A stretch of DNA of 64,000 bases from assembly GCA_031772625.1 (NCBI GenBank), contig CM062805.1:799741119-799805118 (forward strand), read 5' to 3'. The stretch comes from Pinus tabuliformis. Taxonomy: Eukaryota > Streptophyta > Pinopsida > Pinales > Pinaceae. How positions within the stretch are numbered: the first letter of the stretch is position 1; every line of letters starts with the position of its first letter. This document shows, piece after piece, positions 24,733 to 38,169 of the stretch. A model generated the notes under the pieces. That model did not search any database. It was not told the origin of the DNA and saw nothing but the letters and a program-made list of their open reading frames with translations. The position numbers and the translations under genes were made by a program.

Positions 24733-26260
24733 TTATGCATCTCATGTATGTATGCATATTGATCATTTTCATAGAGTTTATTAATTGTGATGTGATGTCA
24801 AAGTTACTTGATTAGCTTCTACTTTAGTAAGAGGCATTGTTTTAGGCATGTTGTATCACATTATCAACATTCCCTTTCTCTATATTTTCTTTTAATATTT
24901 TATTATTTCTTATGTATTTTTGTTGGTTTTCACTTTTCATTAGTAAAGAAGAAAGGCATTGGGATATTATATGTTATTCATTATACATAAGGAAAGTTTT
25001 GTTGAGATAAAAATTTTATGTGATATTTTAGAATATTTATTGACAATAATTTAAATGGATGTAAGTTATTATACCCTGTCGCAACATGCATAACGCATTA
25101 GGTAATGCATTGGCCATCTATTAATCAACTATTTTATGAAAACTCAAACAACAATTTACAAGGTTAAATTTATAAACAAAATTAATTAATTAATTTTATT
25201 TTATTTAATATTTCAATTATGATTGGTTGAATGTGTTTCTCTCTTATTATGTAATGATGAAAGTCGCGGCCTGATTGTACCTATGTGATCTCAATCGTGC
25301 GGAAAAGCAAAGATTGATATGATATGACATTATGTTGAGTAAATGAATGATGGATCCAATGAATTATATTTATATCTCAAATACCACAATTTTTGCTATA
25401 GGAAGGTTGGGTAGGTGACATCCCATCCAATCTAATCTATTGATATGATAGTATTTTGATGTTATAGTTAGGAGCCATCCATGTCTGTATATATCTATAG
25501 TTTCCTTGTTAATCTGATTATCTATTTACAAGTTGTTCTCGTGACTGGTTTGCATGAAGCAACACATTTTATAATATTTCATTTATTGTTTTAATGTTGG
25601 ACACATCACGATTCATGTTTCCGAGCCACATAAACAACATATGTAGAGTTAGAAAGTCATTCCCTACATCGTACAAATAACATAACAATTGATATAGATG
25701 GAAACAAATGTGGATGGGGTATACTCCAAAATCAAGCATAAATGTGTCTAAAAAGGTGCCACTCTTTTATTTTTGGTATTTAACAAAACAACTACAAATT
25801 ATAATACATTAATATTATAATTTATATTTCTCTTTACATTTACATTTTGATTTTTTTTAACTTTTAATTTTGATCTTTCACAACTAAAATAATTATTTCT
25901 AAATATTTTATTTAAAAAAATATTGATTTAATATCTTCATTAATAATACTATTTCTTTTTATATAATTTAAATTATAACAACATTTAAAATTAAAGCATA
26001 CCCAAATTCTTATTCTTTTCCCTTCATAACATTTCACATATGACTTTTCCAAAATTCATCAAATTGTAATTAATATTTTTTATTTATTAAAATATTAAAT
26101 CGATAATTAAACATCAAATTTGCATAACTTGAGGATTTCAAATGAATAGTGATTCATTAAATTCACACAACTTGAGGATTTCAAATGAATAGTGATTCAT
26201 TGCACAGAGAAGATGAATAAATATCACACCATTTTCATAGTGTACTTTTATTTTTTTTAT
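24733..26260. other. AT-rich flank of Gypsy C, within duplication unit 1
   Basis: Non-coding, AT-rich sequence that directly follows the 3' LTR. It contains a local direct repeat of about 45 bases around AACTTGAGGATTTCAAATGA (26128-26212). The whole stretch reappears at 29945-31501. Only short chance ORFs are present. Confidence 0.7.
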
Positions 26261-26265
26261 CAAAG

Positions 26266-27290
26266 TTGACCTTAAATACAACTTATCATCCACAAAAATA
26301 TGGACAAACAGAGAGGGTCAACAAGATATTGGAGGACATGTTGAGGACGTATGTGATGCATCAACAACAGAAGTGGGAAGAGTATCTTCCACTAGTTGAG
26401 TTCGCTTATAACAATGGGTATCAAGAATCTTTAAGGATGAGTCCGTTTGAGTAATTGTATGGTTAGGGTTGTAATACTCCCATTAGTTGGAGTGATCTAG
26501 TGAATAAGGTGTTGATTAGACTGTGCATGTTGACAGATATGGAACACGAAATGCGGGTAATCAAGAAGAAACAAAGGCGGCATAGAACAGAAAAAATAAA
26601 ATAAATAAAAATAAATAAATTAATTAAATAAATAAAATTAAATAAAAATAAAATAAAATAAAATTAAAATAAAATTAAAAATAATAAATAATAATAATAA
26701 AATAAATAAATAAATAAATAATAAAAAATAATAAAAATAATAATAATAATAAAATAAATAAAATAAAATAAAATAAAAATAAATAAATAAATAATAAATA
26801 AAATAAATAAATAAAATAAAATAAAATAAAAAATAAAAATTATTATGCAGATTGGAACATGTTATTTAAGGAGTTTCAATTTGGGGAATAGGTGTATTTG
26901 CACATCAACCTGAAGAAGAGCTCCTTCAGGATTGAATCATGTGACAAGTTGGTACCTTGGTTTTACAGACCTTTTAAGGTCATTGAAAGGATTGGACTAG
27001 TAGCTTATTGACTTACATTACCTTCAATGGTGAAAGTCCATGATATTTTCCATGTGTCATTGCTTAAGAACTATGTTAAAGATGTTTATCATGTGATTGA
27101 CTGGTCTGTATTTTAGGTGGATCTAGATGGATAATTTCAGTCGAAACCTCAGTGTATATTGCAGAGGAAGATGCTCTTGCTCCATAATCGAGCAGGTTAA
27201 AGTGCAATGGAAGAACTTTAGGCCCCATGAAGCTACATGGGAGATGACATATCATATGCGGGTTATGTATCCTTCACTATCTGTTGGTTG
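26266..27290 (+). pseudogene. Duplicated Gypsy C integrase C-terminal fragment
   Basis: Copy of 21271-22070: HHPQKYGQT-like start (reads TYHPQKYGQTERVNKILEDM), the AYNNGYQE box, and after the AT-only insertion the HINLKKSSFRI and VHDIFHVSLLK parts and the chromodomain-like tail. It starts abruptly mid-domain at the duplication junction and can never have been an independent gene. Confidence 0.85.
26588..26838. repeat. AT-only low-complexity expansion
   Basis: About 250 bases of A and T built from AATAAA, AAATA and AAT units with essentially no G or C. At the matching place in unit 1 (about 21595-21620) there are only about 25 such bases, so the expansion arose after the duplication. Confidence 0.95.
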
Positions 27291-27408
27291 AGCGAATGTT
27301 TTTAGCACATGTTGTGGTGTGATGTTTTGGTATATGTATATGGATGTAAATACTACCATGAGTTGCATTATAAAGCTCCAATAAGAAGTATGGGTGTCAT
27401 GTTTTTAT

Positions 27409-27649
27409 GTTGTCATGTTGGTGTTTTCCCCAAGCTTTTTTAAGGAAACCATGGTTCGCGGTCACTAAGTGGCCGCTTCATCCTCAGACAGTAATCTACA
27501 CAGATCCATCAAACTTGGCCTAATATATTTGGCCTAACCCTAAGGGCATCGAGGAAATTTGACCTCGTGACCTCCCAATAGGCAAGGTACTTAGCAATGA
27601 GGGCTCGACCAATTGAGCTATCCATTGGGGCTTGTTGTCATGTTGGTTT
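27409..27649 (-). mobile_element. SINE, duplicated copy
   Basis: Copy of the SINE at 22180-22422 carried along in duplication unit 2. The A box (27609-27620) is intact. The left target repeat has picked up a change (GGTGTTTT for GGTTTT). It is not an independent insertion. Confidence 0.8.
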
Positions 27650-27793
27650 GCTTTACAACAAGTTGATCATTGTAAATATTGCATCGAGCTAAGTTATAAA
27701 GCTCCATGGGAAGTATGTTTTTATTTCAAAAATCTTCTTGGTTGAAGGTGTCATTGAACACTGAGGGCAGTGTTCCCCCAAGGGGGAGGGTTT

Positions 27794-29944
27794 TATAACA
27801 ACCCTAGTGAAAATTCCATGTAATAAAAGTTAATAAGGGAAAAATAATAACTATGGTTTTGGGACACTTATTCCAAGCTGAGCGTTGGGAAAAAATCCTA
27901 GTGTGGGTTTTCATTTTGTTTAGTATGGCTAAGCAAATTTGAAAAGGAAATGGAAAAGGGAAAGGCATGAAGCGTTAATTGAAATTCTATTTATGAAAAT
28001 AATGGAAATCAGGAGAAAAGGAAGGTGAAAGGTCACAGGTTGGCTGTGAGGAGGAAAATGAAGGAAAATAATGGAAAATGAAGAAAATAGAGGCCTCATT
28101 AATAAAAAGGATTTTGAGGATGAGTTGGTACCTTTTGTGAATTTTACCTTTTGCTAGTTTAGTTTTGGAGCTCTCTCTGTATTGTCTCTCTCACACTCTT
28201 GGACACTTAGATTTTTCTTGGAGAACTTCAACATTGGATTAAGAAAAGAAAATAAGGCAAAGGAAAGCGAGGATCAAGCATGGAAGAGCATGATTAAGCA
28301 GCTACATCGAGATTATTTGCGGGTATCAGTTTGCATGTGTGATTTCCTTGCCAGATTTGGCATGGATGGTACATGCATGTGTGTGTTTGATCCTCTTGTT
28401 GTCTTTGGCATGGGTTTTTATATGCGTGACAGTGTTCTTCGGCCTTGCCTTGCCATTTCCAAATAGCCATGGTGTGATGAGTTCTCATGTTTTGATTGAG
28501 CTATATTGCTTGATGGATTCAAAACTGAGTGAGGTGGTCTCTGAAAGAAAGAACAAATGGCCTAGTGATCCTTGAGTCAAACTATATATTGTAGTAAAGC
28601 CTTGGCCCAGTAAACGTTGAACCATACTATGTGTTGTGGTAAAGCCATATTTTGTGTTACCTTGGTGGGCCTAGGAATCCTCAACCGATGAATGGCAAGA
28701 TATATGGTAAATCCTATAGGTGGATGCCCTCATCCAGGCCTAGGAATCCTTGGCTGATGAATGACACGATATACAATAAATCCTAGAGGGTGGAGTCTTG
28801 ATTAGGCCTATGGATCCTTGACCATTGTATGGCGGGACGTACGGTGAATCACAGAGACTAGGAGACAAGAAAATTCCTCATGTTGTAGGTGGAGAAATAT
28901 GGTAGCATCCATGCTTTTTTAGGGCCTAAAGATCCAGTGTGGATCGTGGTAAACCCTGGTTCTATTGATGAGGGTGCGGTGGTGTAGCCTCGGGAAGCCT
29001 TGGTTGATTTTGGTTATGAGTCCCGCATTCATGCTTGGAATATGGCACGAGGGTGATTGGCTAAAAGAAAGATTTGGTTTATACAATCTATGGTCGAGTT
29101 GTATGTGGAAGTCCCACACCTAGTTGGCTTATGCATTCATTTATAAGAGTTACTTCTCCTTGGTATTTCATTTGTAAATGTATTGGTTTATATGTGGATT
29201 TTATGTTTGTTGTATCCTTATGATTTATGTTGTTTATATGTTGGTTATGAGTATATTTTATGATAGTGATGATGTATGACTTTCATCATGTTTTGATTTG
29301 TAAATGAATGAATAATGAATATATGACCTAATAGACGATAATGCAACTAATGTGATAAGGCATCAATGTTTCTTAGCGATTCTGAGATAAGTATGAGATC
29401 CCTATGCTAAGATATGTTGTTACGACCTATAGAATGCATATTTGTGACATGTTTGACAGAATTCATGTCATGGCTAGAAGGGGTCAAGTGAAGTATTGTT
29501 TAATTATTTTCATTAGTATCATTGTTTTAATGTTACTTTTCATTTCTCAAAGTTCCATGGAGTTATGGGAAATGGCCTGAGTCCTGGCCTTGGAAAAGTG
29601 GCACAAAATTCGGGGTCACAGGCTCATAATTAGCTGAAAAATACCCTAGTCACTTGTGTTCCCTTGATGGCAAAGCATCTAGAGGGTCCCAACCACATGC
29701 ATGGCCATGTCGTGGGAGAAATTGAGGCTCTAGGTCAATAAAATGTTAAGTTTCCTGAGGGGTTGGTCTCCTGGAAAGGTTGGTTGGCTCCTGGAGGTTC
29801 TGTAGCATGTGTGAAAGGTCAGTTTTGCTAGTTCCACTTCCTTAAATGTACATGGGGAGTTGAATTATATCATAGTAGCCTCTCGTCACATGTTTACCCT
29901 AGCGGACCGTTTAACTTGGGTTAATGTGGGAGGAGGGTGTTACA
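27794..29944 (+). mobile_element. Gypsy C LTR, third (duplicated) copy
   Basis: 2.15 kb, starting TATAACAACC and ending TGTTACA, preceded by the same polypurine tract as LTR 2. It is followed by TTTATG, the intact TTTAT that LTR 2 lost. It closely resembles LTR 2 and less so LTR 1, as expected if it arose by duplication of LTR 2 after insertion. Confidence 0.9.
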
Positions 29945-31501
29945 TTTATGCATCTCATGTATGTATGCATATTGATCATTTTCATAGAGTTTATTAATTG
30001 TGATGTGATGTCAAAGTTACTTGATTAGCTTCTACTTTAGTAAGAGGAATTGTTTTAGGCATGTTGTATCACATTATCAACATTCCCTTTTCCTATATTT
30101 TCTTTTAATATTTTACTATTTCTTATGTATTTTTGTTGGTTTTCACTTTTCATTAGTAAAGAAGAAAGGCATTGGGATATTATATGTTAGTCATTATACG
30201 TAAGGAAAGTTTTGTTGAGAGAAAATTTTTATGTTATATTTTATAATTATTATTAATAATAGTTCAAATGGATGTAAGTTATTATCCCCTATCGTGACAT
30301 GTATAACGCATTAGGTAATGCATTGGCCACCTATTAATGAACTATTTTACGAAAACTCAAACAATAATTTACAACGTTAACTTTATAAACAAAATTAATT
30401 AATTAATTATTTTAATTAATTATCTCAATTGTGATTGGTTGAATGTGTTTCTCTCTTAAATATGTGTAATGATGAAAGTCGTGGCGTGATTGTACCTATG
30501 TGATCTCAATCGTGCGGAAAAGCGAAGATTGATATGATCTGACACTGTGTTGAGTAGATGAATGATGGATCTGACAAATTATACTTATATCTCAAATACC
30601 ATAATTTTTGCTATAAGAAGGTTGGGTAGGTGACAACCCATCCAATTTGATCTATTGCTATGATAGTATTTTGATGTTATAGCTAGGAGCCATCCATGCA
30701 TGTTTATATATATAGTTTCCTTGTTATTCTGATTACCTATTTACAAGTTGTTCTCATGATTCGTGTGCATGAAGCAACACATTTTATAATATTTCATTTA
30801 TTGTTTTAATGTTGAACACATCACGATTCATGCTTCCCACCCACATAAACAACATATGTAGAGTTAGAAAGTTGTGCCCTTAACATAACAATTGATATAG
30901 ATGTGCATTTAGTCGTTGGAGACAAATGTGGATGGGGTATACTCCAAAAGAAAACATAAATGTGCCTAAAAGGGTTCCATTATTTTATTTTTGATATTTA
31001 TCAAAACAACTATAAATTATAATACATTAATATTATAATTTGTATTTCTCTTTACTTTTATATTTTGATTTGTTTTTAACTTTTAATTTTGATCTTTCAC
31101 AATTACAATAATTATTTTAAAATATTTTATTTAAAAAATATTGATTTAACATCTTCATTAATAATACTATTTCTTTTTATATTATTAAAATTATAGCAAC
31201 ATTTAAAATTAAAACATACCCAAATTCTTATTCTTTTCCCTTCACAACATTTCACATATGAATTTTCCAAAATTCATCAAATTGTAATTAATATTTTTTA
31301 TTTATTAAAATATTAAATCTATAATTAAACATCAAATTCATATAACTTGAGGATTTCAAATGAATAGTGATTCATTAAATTCACACAACTTGAGGATTTC
31401 AATGAATAGTGATTCATTGATTTCAATGAATAGTGATTCATTGCACAGAGAAGATGAATAAATATCACACCATTTTCATAGTATACTTTTAATTTTTTTA
31501 T
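29945..31501. other. AT-rich flank, duplicated copy
   Basis: Copy of 24733-26260, non-coding. The local repeat around ACTTGAGGATTTCAA has gained a further partial copy here (31350-31445). The sequence just beyond (31501-31605) resembles 31281-31380, a further direct repeat of roughly 100 bases. Confidence 0.75.
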
Positions 31502-31642
31502 CAAATTGTAATTAATATTTTTTTATTTATCAAAATATTAAATCCATAATTAAACATCAAATTCACACCACGCAAAAATTTCAAATGAATAATGATTCAT
31601 TGCACAAATATGAATAAATAGTTCAAAGTGTTTATCCATAAT

Positions 31643-33462
31643 AACAATAGATTCATGAAAATTATTTATTTATAAAATAGTTTTCTATTTGTTTTCCTGA
31701 TATGTAATATTTCATTATAATTAATTAATAATTTTATATATTTCAAAAAAATATAATTTTATTTAAAAAATGTTTTCTTTAATTGCAATATTCTTGTAAT
31801 TATTTAATTTTGCAAAACAATATAATAAGATATATAAAATATAATATATATTTTAAAAACCAATTATATAGTTATTGAAAATGTCCATGGAAATCTATTT
31901 TTATATTTCATGCTGCCAATCAGTGAAATCTAAATTAAGTGGATTCTAAACCTTAACACTATCTTGAATCAATATTTTTACTTTAATTTAACAATATATA
32001 AACTAAGAGGTAGGGTCTAGCTACTATGTAGCACCTTTTATTCAAAATAGTGTTGATTATAATTATAGGTAAATTTGAAAGTGGACATTTATTTTTAATA
32101 GTTGAAGCTTTATTAAGGTTACTTTCTTAAATGAATGGAAAGTTAAAACTTTATTTAATGGTATGAAATTATTTGGGCAATGAAATCTATTTACTATTTA
32201 TTTATTCATCTACTAAGTAAATATATTAACTTGTTAGCTAATGTATTGAAATGTGATGTTTTTTGTACTTTTTTGAATTTTCCATTAAATTTAATGAAGA
32301 AATAATCTCAAAAAATTGTAAATAAATATGAAATAATATTAATGTATTATTTTAATTTACTATTTATAATATTAATATTCAAACTAGGTAACTTCATGAT
32401 AAAGTTGTAGAGTTATATTTGTGGAAATGTACTTTTACTTTAGTATTTTTTAATGCAAGTAAAACTATTTAACCATATGTTGATTGGAAAAGGGAGATGA
32501 CACTAAATAAATTTATATATTATATTTTACATTTTTCAGTAAATTTTTTAGATATATATAGTTATTTATTTATTTATTTTGGTTGCTTTTATTATGGATA
32601 AGACCCCTATTCACCTCAAGATCATGATATTCAAGATTAAATCACAATCTCTATTTCAACATGTTCAATTTTTTGCCACATAGGCTAACATGTCTTGTGC
32701 CAATAAAACTCAAGTAGAGGGAGAATTAAGCCCTCTAACTACAAAGTTATTATCATTTGACAAATAAAATTTTACGATAAAATAAACAAACATAATCCAA
32801 TAAAAATATCCTATTTTGCTTGTGGATCTTCCAATCTGATTTTATCACATCACATTTGTGAATTGCTTTCCTCATATCATTGTGTTTATTGAGGTCACTG
32901 TGAATTTAGTAATCCTTGTTATTTCATTTACAAATTTGGTTATCTTTATTTTCTATTTTGAAAGGTTGTTGTATTTGTTGATTTTATCACATCACATTCA
33001 CATTGTGAATTGCTTTCCTCATATCATTGTGTTTATTGAGGTCAATGTGAATTTAGTAATCCTTGTTATTTCATTTACAAATTTGATTATCCTTATTTTC
33101 TCATGAGTAAAATCATGATCCATTATTTCATTTTTTTGATTGCCTATTATTTGTGAAGGTGAGATGAAATCATTGCTGAAATCATTGCAATAATAAAATT
33201 TTACACTAGTACATTCTTATTAGGAATAAACAAACTACTACTTTGCTTCATTTTTATTAGGAATTAACAAATTGTTGATTTACTTCATAAATTCCTCTAT
33301 TCAATGGATTTGGAAAATTTTGACCCTATCAAATTCATTTCATTTATTTATTTCAAGTTAATTTCAATTTATTTATTTATTTCTATTACTTTTATACAAT
33401 TTCTTTCGACAAATGTATATATCTTCTGATATTTCTAACACAAATATATATAATATGTGAAG
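31643..33462. repeat. Segment A: AT-rich direct repeat left of L1-F
   Basis: 1.82 kb of non-coding AT-rich DNA that recurs, in the same orientation, at 46076-46152 plus 52759-54490. It contains a two-copy tandem repeat of about 142 bp (32838-33105, with ATTTTATCACATCACATT). The left copy ends exactly where L1-F begins. The right copy begins exactly after the L1-F poly(A). It also holds the empty version of the site used by the second L1 (31702-31719). Confidence 0.85.
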
Positions 33463-36400
33463 ATCATTGAGAGGCTAGAAGATCATTGAGAGGCCGAAAA
33501 TTTGCCCGTGAAAAAAGAGAACAGGAGACTTATAAAGACAAACTCCAAGGAAGCCAACCAACCATCGAGAAACTCTTGGCAAAAACTCTGAAGATGACCA
33601 AAAATCAGTCCCAGAGCTCTAAAGGAGCTCTCCATTCAAAAAGCAAGTGATGAAGATTGTCTCCTGGAATTGTAGGGGTATGGGGAGCAGAATAAAAGAA
33701 GAAGCCATCAAAAGCCTAATAAGATCTGAATCTCCTGATATACTCCTCATCCAGGAGACTAAAATGGAGGACAAGGCCTTCCTCCATATCGGTAAAAAAT
33801 TGTGTAAGAGAAGTGAAGGGCAAGTTGTTTCAGCTCGTGGTGCCTCAAGAGGTCTAGGCACCCTTTGGAACGCAAACAAATTCTCAAGGATCAAAGGGTC
33901 GCCAACACCCATTGGCCATTCTCTTAGCTGCAACACGTTGATTCAGATAAGACCCTCTGTCTCTTCACCATGTATGTTCCAGTCAGCGTAGGAGAGAAAA
34001 GATCTGCTGGGATTCCATTAGAAGTTTGGCAGATTCTGAAGATTTAGCGAACATCATCATTGCAGGGGACCTAAATCTCACCTTATCTTTGGCTGAAAAC
34101 CGTGGAGGAAGCATTGTAAGTGATCTAGCGTGAGAATCGGTTGAGGACCTGCTTCAGGATTGGGACATGATCGACATTAAACCTTCGTCGGGCAAGTACA
34201 CTTGGTCCAATAAAAGACTCGGTCCGGGACATATCGATGCAAGGTTAGATAGATTTCTTGTTCAAAGTACTTTTCTTCTTCTTGGTTTAGAGTCTAGAAT
34301 GCATATTCTCCCTTGTAGTGTCTCTGATCACAGACCCATCAAACTTGATCTTCTAGCCCATATGGATCAAGGTCCTAGCCCTTTTAAATTCAATCCCCTT
34401 TGGGTTAAGGAACAGTCCTTTATGCAATTAGTAAAAGATACTTGGAAGCAACCAGTCAACGACTCTGCCTTCTTTGTTTGGGAGGAAAAACTCAGGAGAG
34501 TGAAATGTGCAATGAAAACTTGGGTAAAATCCCTTCCTAACCTAGCAGTTGAAAGGAAAAAGATCCAAGAATGTCTCGAGATTCATCATCTGAAATTGGA
34601 AAATGAAGAGATCACAAAAGAAATTCTAGACAAGGAGGCTGAACTTCAGCAAAAACTTCTCAAGGCAAGCTTGGCCGAGGAAGAGTATTGGAGGATTAAA
34701 TCTCGTAGGCTTTGGCTCAAGGTAGGAGATAGGAACTCATCCTTCTTTCACAAGCAAGCCCAAGCCCGGAAAAGTTTCAATTCCATCTCAGAAATCAAGG
34801 AAGAGAACATCAAACATAGAGATATACAAAGCATAAAAAACGCTGCTTTCCTTCACTTCAAAAATTTGTATAGCGAAAAAGAAGGTCTGGGGCACATTTC
34901 AACTTTAGTGAATGAGGTGCCCTCTCTGATTTATGCCAGAAAGAATCAGTTTTTGGAAGCAGAAGTCACTAATAATGAAATAAAAACTCCCCTCTTTGTA
35001 ATGGAGCCAGATAAGGCCGCAGGACCAGATGGCTTTACTGCCAGATTCTTTCAGAATTGTTGGAAGATCGTGGAAAAGGATTTATGCATAATGGTCCGGA
35101 AATCTCAAGCTTGTCAGAAAATTTGGGGAAGCACCAATTCAGCTTTCCTGGCCCTTATTCCTAAGGAAAAAGGCGCCAATTCCTTCACCAGATTTCGTCC
35201 TATCTCCCTTTGCAATATAGGCTACAAGCTAATAACAAAAGTGATCGCAAACAGAGTGAAAACCATCCTACCTGACATTATTCCTGAGAATCAGAGAGGT
35301 TTTATTCAGGGAAGACAGATTGTGGACAATTTTATCTTGGTCCAAGAGGCGATCCACTCAAGCTTGACCCAGAAAGAGAAAGGAAGGGTTATCAAGTTAG
35401 ATCTTGAAAGCGCTTTTGACAGGGTGAGACATAGATCGCTATTGGATGTCCTGCACAAATTTGGTTTTGGCCTCAAATTTATCAACTGGATCAAGGCTTG
35501 TATTAGTGAGCCCTTGATTGCCCCTTTGGTGAATGGGAGGGCTACTGATTTATTCAAAGCCTCTAGAGGGCTGAGGCAAGGGTGTCCTCTCTCCCCCTTG
35601 CTCTTGTCCTCCAAGCTTCTATTCTCAACTTCCTTTTGAATAAAAAGTAGACTGATCAAGAAATAATGGGATTGAACATCGAAAGGTGTCAAAAACATAA
35701 ACCATGCGCTATTTGCGGATGACTCTCTCTTGCTAGGTGCAGCCTCCTTGCCCTCGGCTAAAAGATTTAAAGATGTGGTGGATGCCTATTGTGAAGACTC
35801 TGGTAGCAGCCTCAATAAAGGCAAATGTCATATCTACTGCTGGAACTCTACTGCCAGATCGCTCCAAGCCATCTCTAGCTGTTTTGGCTTCGCAGCCTCC
35901 TCTTCATGGTCATCCTTCAAGTATTTGGGGCTTCTTGTTTTCCAAAAAAGGGCTCTCAACAGAGACTGGCTGCCTCTGTTGGAAAAATTTAAGTCCAAAA
36001 TCCACTCCTGGGACTTCAATTGGCTCAATCTGGTTGGCAAGACAGTGCTTATAAAAGCTGTCTTGAACAACCTTCCCATTTATCAGTCTGCAGTTATGAT
36101 GGCTCCTATTGGCATCATGAGGAAAATGGAGGATTACATAACGAATTTCTTTTGGAAAGGCAGAAAAGCAAATGATAAGAAAATCCCTCTATTAAGCTAG
36201 GATATAATGTCCTTGCCCATAATGGAAGGTGGCTTGAACTTCAAGAACATTAGTAAGCAAAATATCGCATTGGGTGCAAAACTGTTATGGAGGATAACTG
36301 CCCCAAATCTATGTTGGGCTCAGCTAGCGTTGTGGAAAAAATATTTCTGTGGGTAGAGAACACGCTGTCTGGACAATCCCAATACAACCTCCGGAACGAT

Positions 36401-37731
36401 GATCCACAAATTGTGCGCAAACGCTTCCTCCTTAATTAATCTCCATGTGCACTGGATCCCTGGAAATGGCAAGCGCATTAAAATGTGGGATGATCGTATT
36501 ATGGGTTGTGATCCCCTAGCTCATGATCACTCCCTGGTTTTGTTGAAAGATTGGATGGACAGAGCTGGTTTTGAAACTCTGTGGGACATATCACATTGGG
36601 AGAACATTGGGAGAATGGTGATTGGCAGAGTTGGGAAAAGTTAGAGGTGCCTAAGAACCTTTCCTAATATTACACTATCTTTCTATCCCTCTTAAAAGGC
36701 AAAGCCCCATTGAACAGTAGAAAATCAGACACTCGGGCATGGGGTCCGATCCCTAGGCACTACTCAGTTTCGTAGGGTTATAGGCAAATTTCTCTACATC
36801 CTCATGTTCCTCCTGATCCGAAGCCCTGGGGATCTCGATCCCTAAAATCGACTCATTCTACTGGCTTCTTTGTCATCAAAGAATTTTGACCGACGATAGG
36901 CTTCGAAAAAGAGACTATATGGGGCCCTTTCGTTGCTCGCTATGTGGGGAAGATGAAGAAAATGCCTCCCATATGATGCTCTTCTGTAATTTTGCTGTTG
37001 AACTTTGGAAAGAGGCTTTAAGCCCATGGAGCATTGACTTCGCCCCCCCTAATCGTTGCTCAGACCTGTTCTCAAACTGGAATCTAACGTACCCTGGTGG
37101 CACTCCTCAGAATGCTCATATCAAAGAAGCCTGCCTCGCCCTTCCCAAATTAATCTGCTGGCATATATGGCTGGAAAGAAATCAAAGGATATTTAGAGAC
37201 AAGAAGAGCGATCCCAAGATTACCTGGGTAAAAATTAAAAGCCTTCTAAAAGAATGTTTGGGAGATCAGCTAGAAGGGGCAGATCTTAGTGAACAAGACG
37301 CTGAATGGGTGCTTCTCTTGATCTCCACTTCATTGATATAGTCAGGCATCCCTCTCCTCTAAAACATTGGCAAATTCACCTTAAGGCTGCAGAATTCTTT
37401 AAGTTTTGCATCGAGAAGGCAAGAAATGCTCTCTTTTTTGACGGGGCAACAAAAGGCAATCCTGGTACTTCTGGAGCAGGTGGAGTAGTCAAAAGTGCAG
37501 AGGGCAGAACTGAATTTAGATATGCCTGGGGAGTGGGCTTCAATACTAGCATTCAAGCTTAAGCTCTGGCTCTTCTCCAAGGGCTCAAGCAGCTCTTTTT
37601 CTGGGTATCAAAGATGCAATAGTATTCGGGGATTCCCAGTCTATTATAAAGGCCATTGTGGACAATTCTTCTCCTTCAGATTTAAGGTTATCAAGATTGA
37701 TGAGCAAAATTAGATCCCTGATAAATTCCTG
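33463..37731 (+). pseudogene. 5'-truncated L1 (L1-F), ORF2 part 1
   Basis: Plant L1-type LINE. It begins inside the end of ORF1 (GSQPTIEKLLAK near 33555-33590). ORF2 follows from 33650: apurinic-type endonuclease (KIVSWNCRGMGS, PDILLIQETKM, IIAGDLNLTLS, then YTWSNKRLGPGHIDARLDRF); reverse transcriptase 34960-35720 (PDKAAGPDGFTARFFQ, FRPISLCNIGYKLITKVIA, KLDLESAFDRVRH, GLRQGCPLSP, FADDSLLLGAAS); zinc knuckle of the RT-associated type near 36850-37020 (CSLCGEDEENASHMMLFC); RNase H 37420-37720 (ALFFDGATKGNPGTSGAGG, IVFGDSQSIIKAIV). Several stops and frameshifts (about 33990, 35620, 36200) kill it. The 3' end is cut at 37731. Confidence 0.9.
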
Positions 37732-37965
37732 AGAAAGAGAAAGAATGACAAAGAGTATCATCCGAAGAAATCATGTTTCAAACCTCATAATGGAAAGTTC
37801 AAAGGAAAAAGCAAGGGAAAGGACAAGAAGGAAACTACAACCAAGAAAGAACAAGGAGCCAAGCCATCTTGCACACATTGCAAGAAGGAAGGCGATGATG
37901 ATGAACATTCTTGGAAGTTGCTTCTAGAGTTGAAGTCAAAAATATTTGGTGGAAAGTTTATCTAG
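37732..37965 (+). pseudogene. LTR-retrotransposon gag zinc-knuckle fragment
   Basis: Lys-rich stretch (KGKSKGKDKKETTTKKE) followed by CTHCKKEGDDDEHSWKL, a damaged CX2CX4HX4C knuckle in which the His and last Cys positions read Asp and Ser. It begins abruptly at the break in L1-F. Family not certain. Confidence 0.65.
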
Positions 37966-38169
37966 GTGGATATTGGTGGCCACCCGCCTATTCTACTTGG
38001 ACCCCCACCACTGTCTCTGTTAGTTTTTTAGTTTCCTTAATTTTAGCATAGTTTAGTATTTTTGGCAATTTTTTGGGTCCTGAACTTCCGAAGCCGTTTT
38101 GAAGCCCCAAACAACTTTTTTGGGGAAAACCAAGGCCAACATAAATATTTAGCCATGTTGGCCACTTGA
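37966..38169 (+). mobile_element. Gypsy D LTR, left part (interrupted)
   Basis: Non-coding sequence continuing, beyond the inserted non-autonomous element, into 41622-42029, which ends at a PBS. Both sides meet at the CTTGA target duplication. The true LTR start was not located. Confidence 0.5.

Larger units (their letters stand above)
21266..26260 (+). repeat. Large tandem duplication, unit 1
   Basis: Unit 1 comprises the integrase end of Gypsy C, the SINE, the 3' LTR and 1.5 kb of flank. It begins at CAAAGTTGGCC inside integrase. The second unit follows head to tail at 26261. The right limit of unit 2 at about 31501 reads TCAAATTG, so CAAA is shared at the breakpoints. Confidence 0.9.
26261..31501 (+). 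repeat. Large tandem duplication, unit 2
   Basis: Second head-to-tail copy of 21266-26260. It holds an integrase fragment (26266-27130), a SINE copy, the polypurine tract, LTR 3 and the flank. It is about 245 bp longer, almost wholly because of an AT-only expansion at about 26588-26838. The copies look about 95-97 percent identical by eye. Confidence 0.9.
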
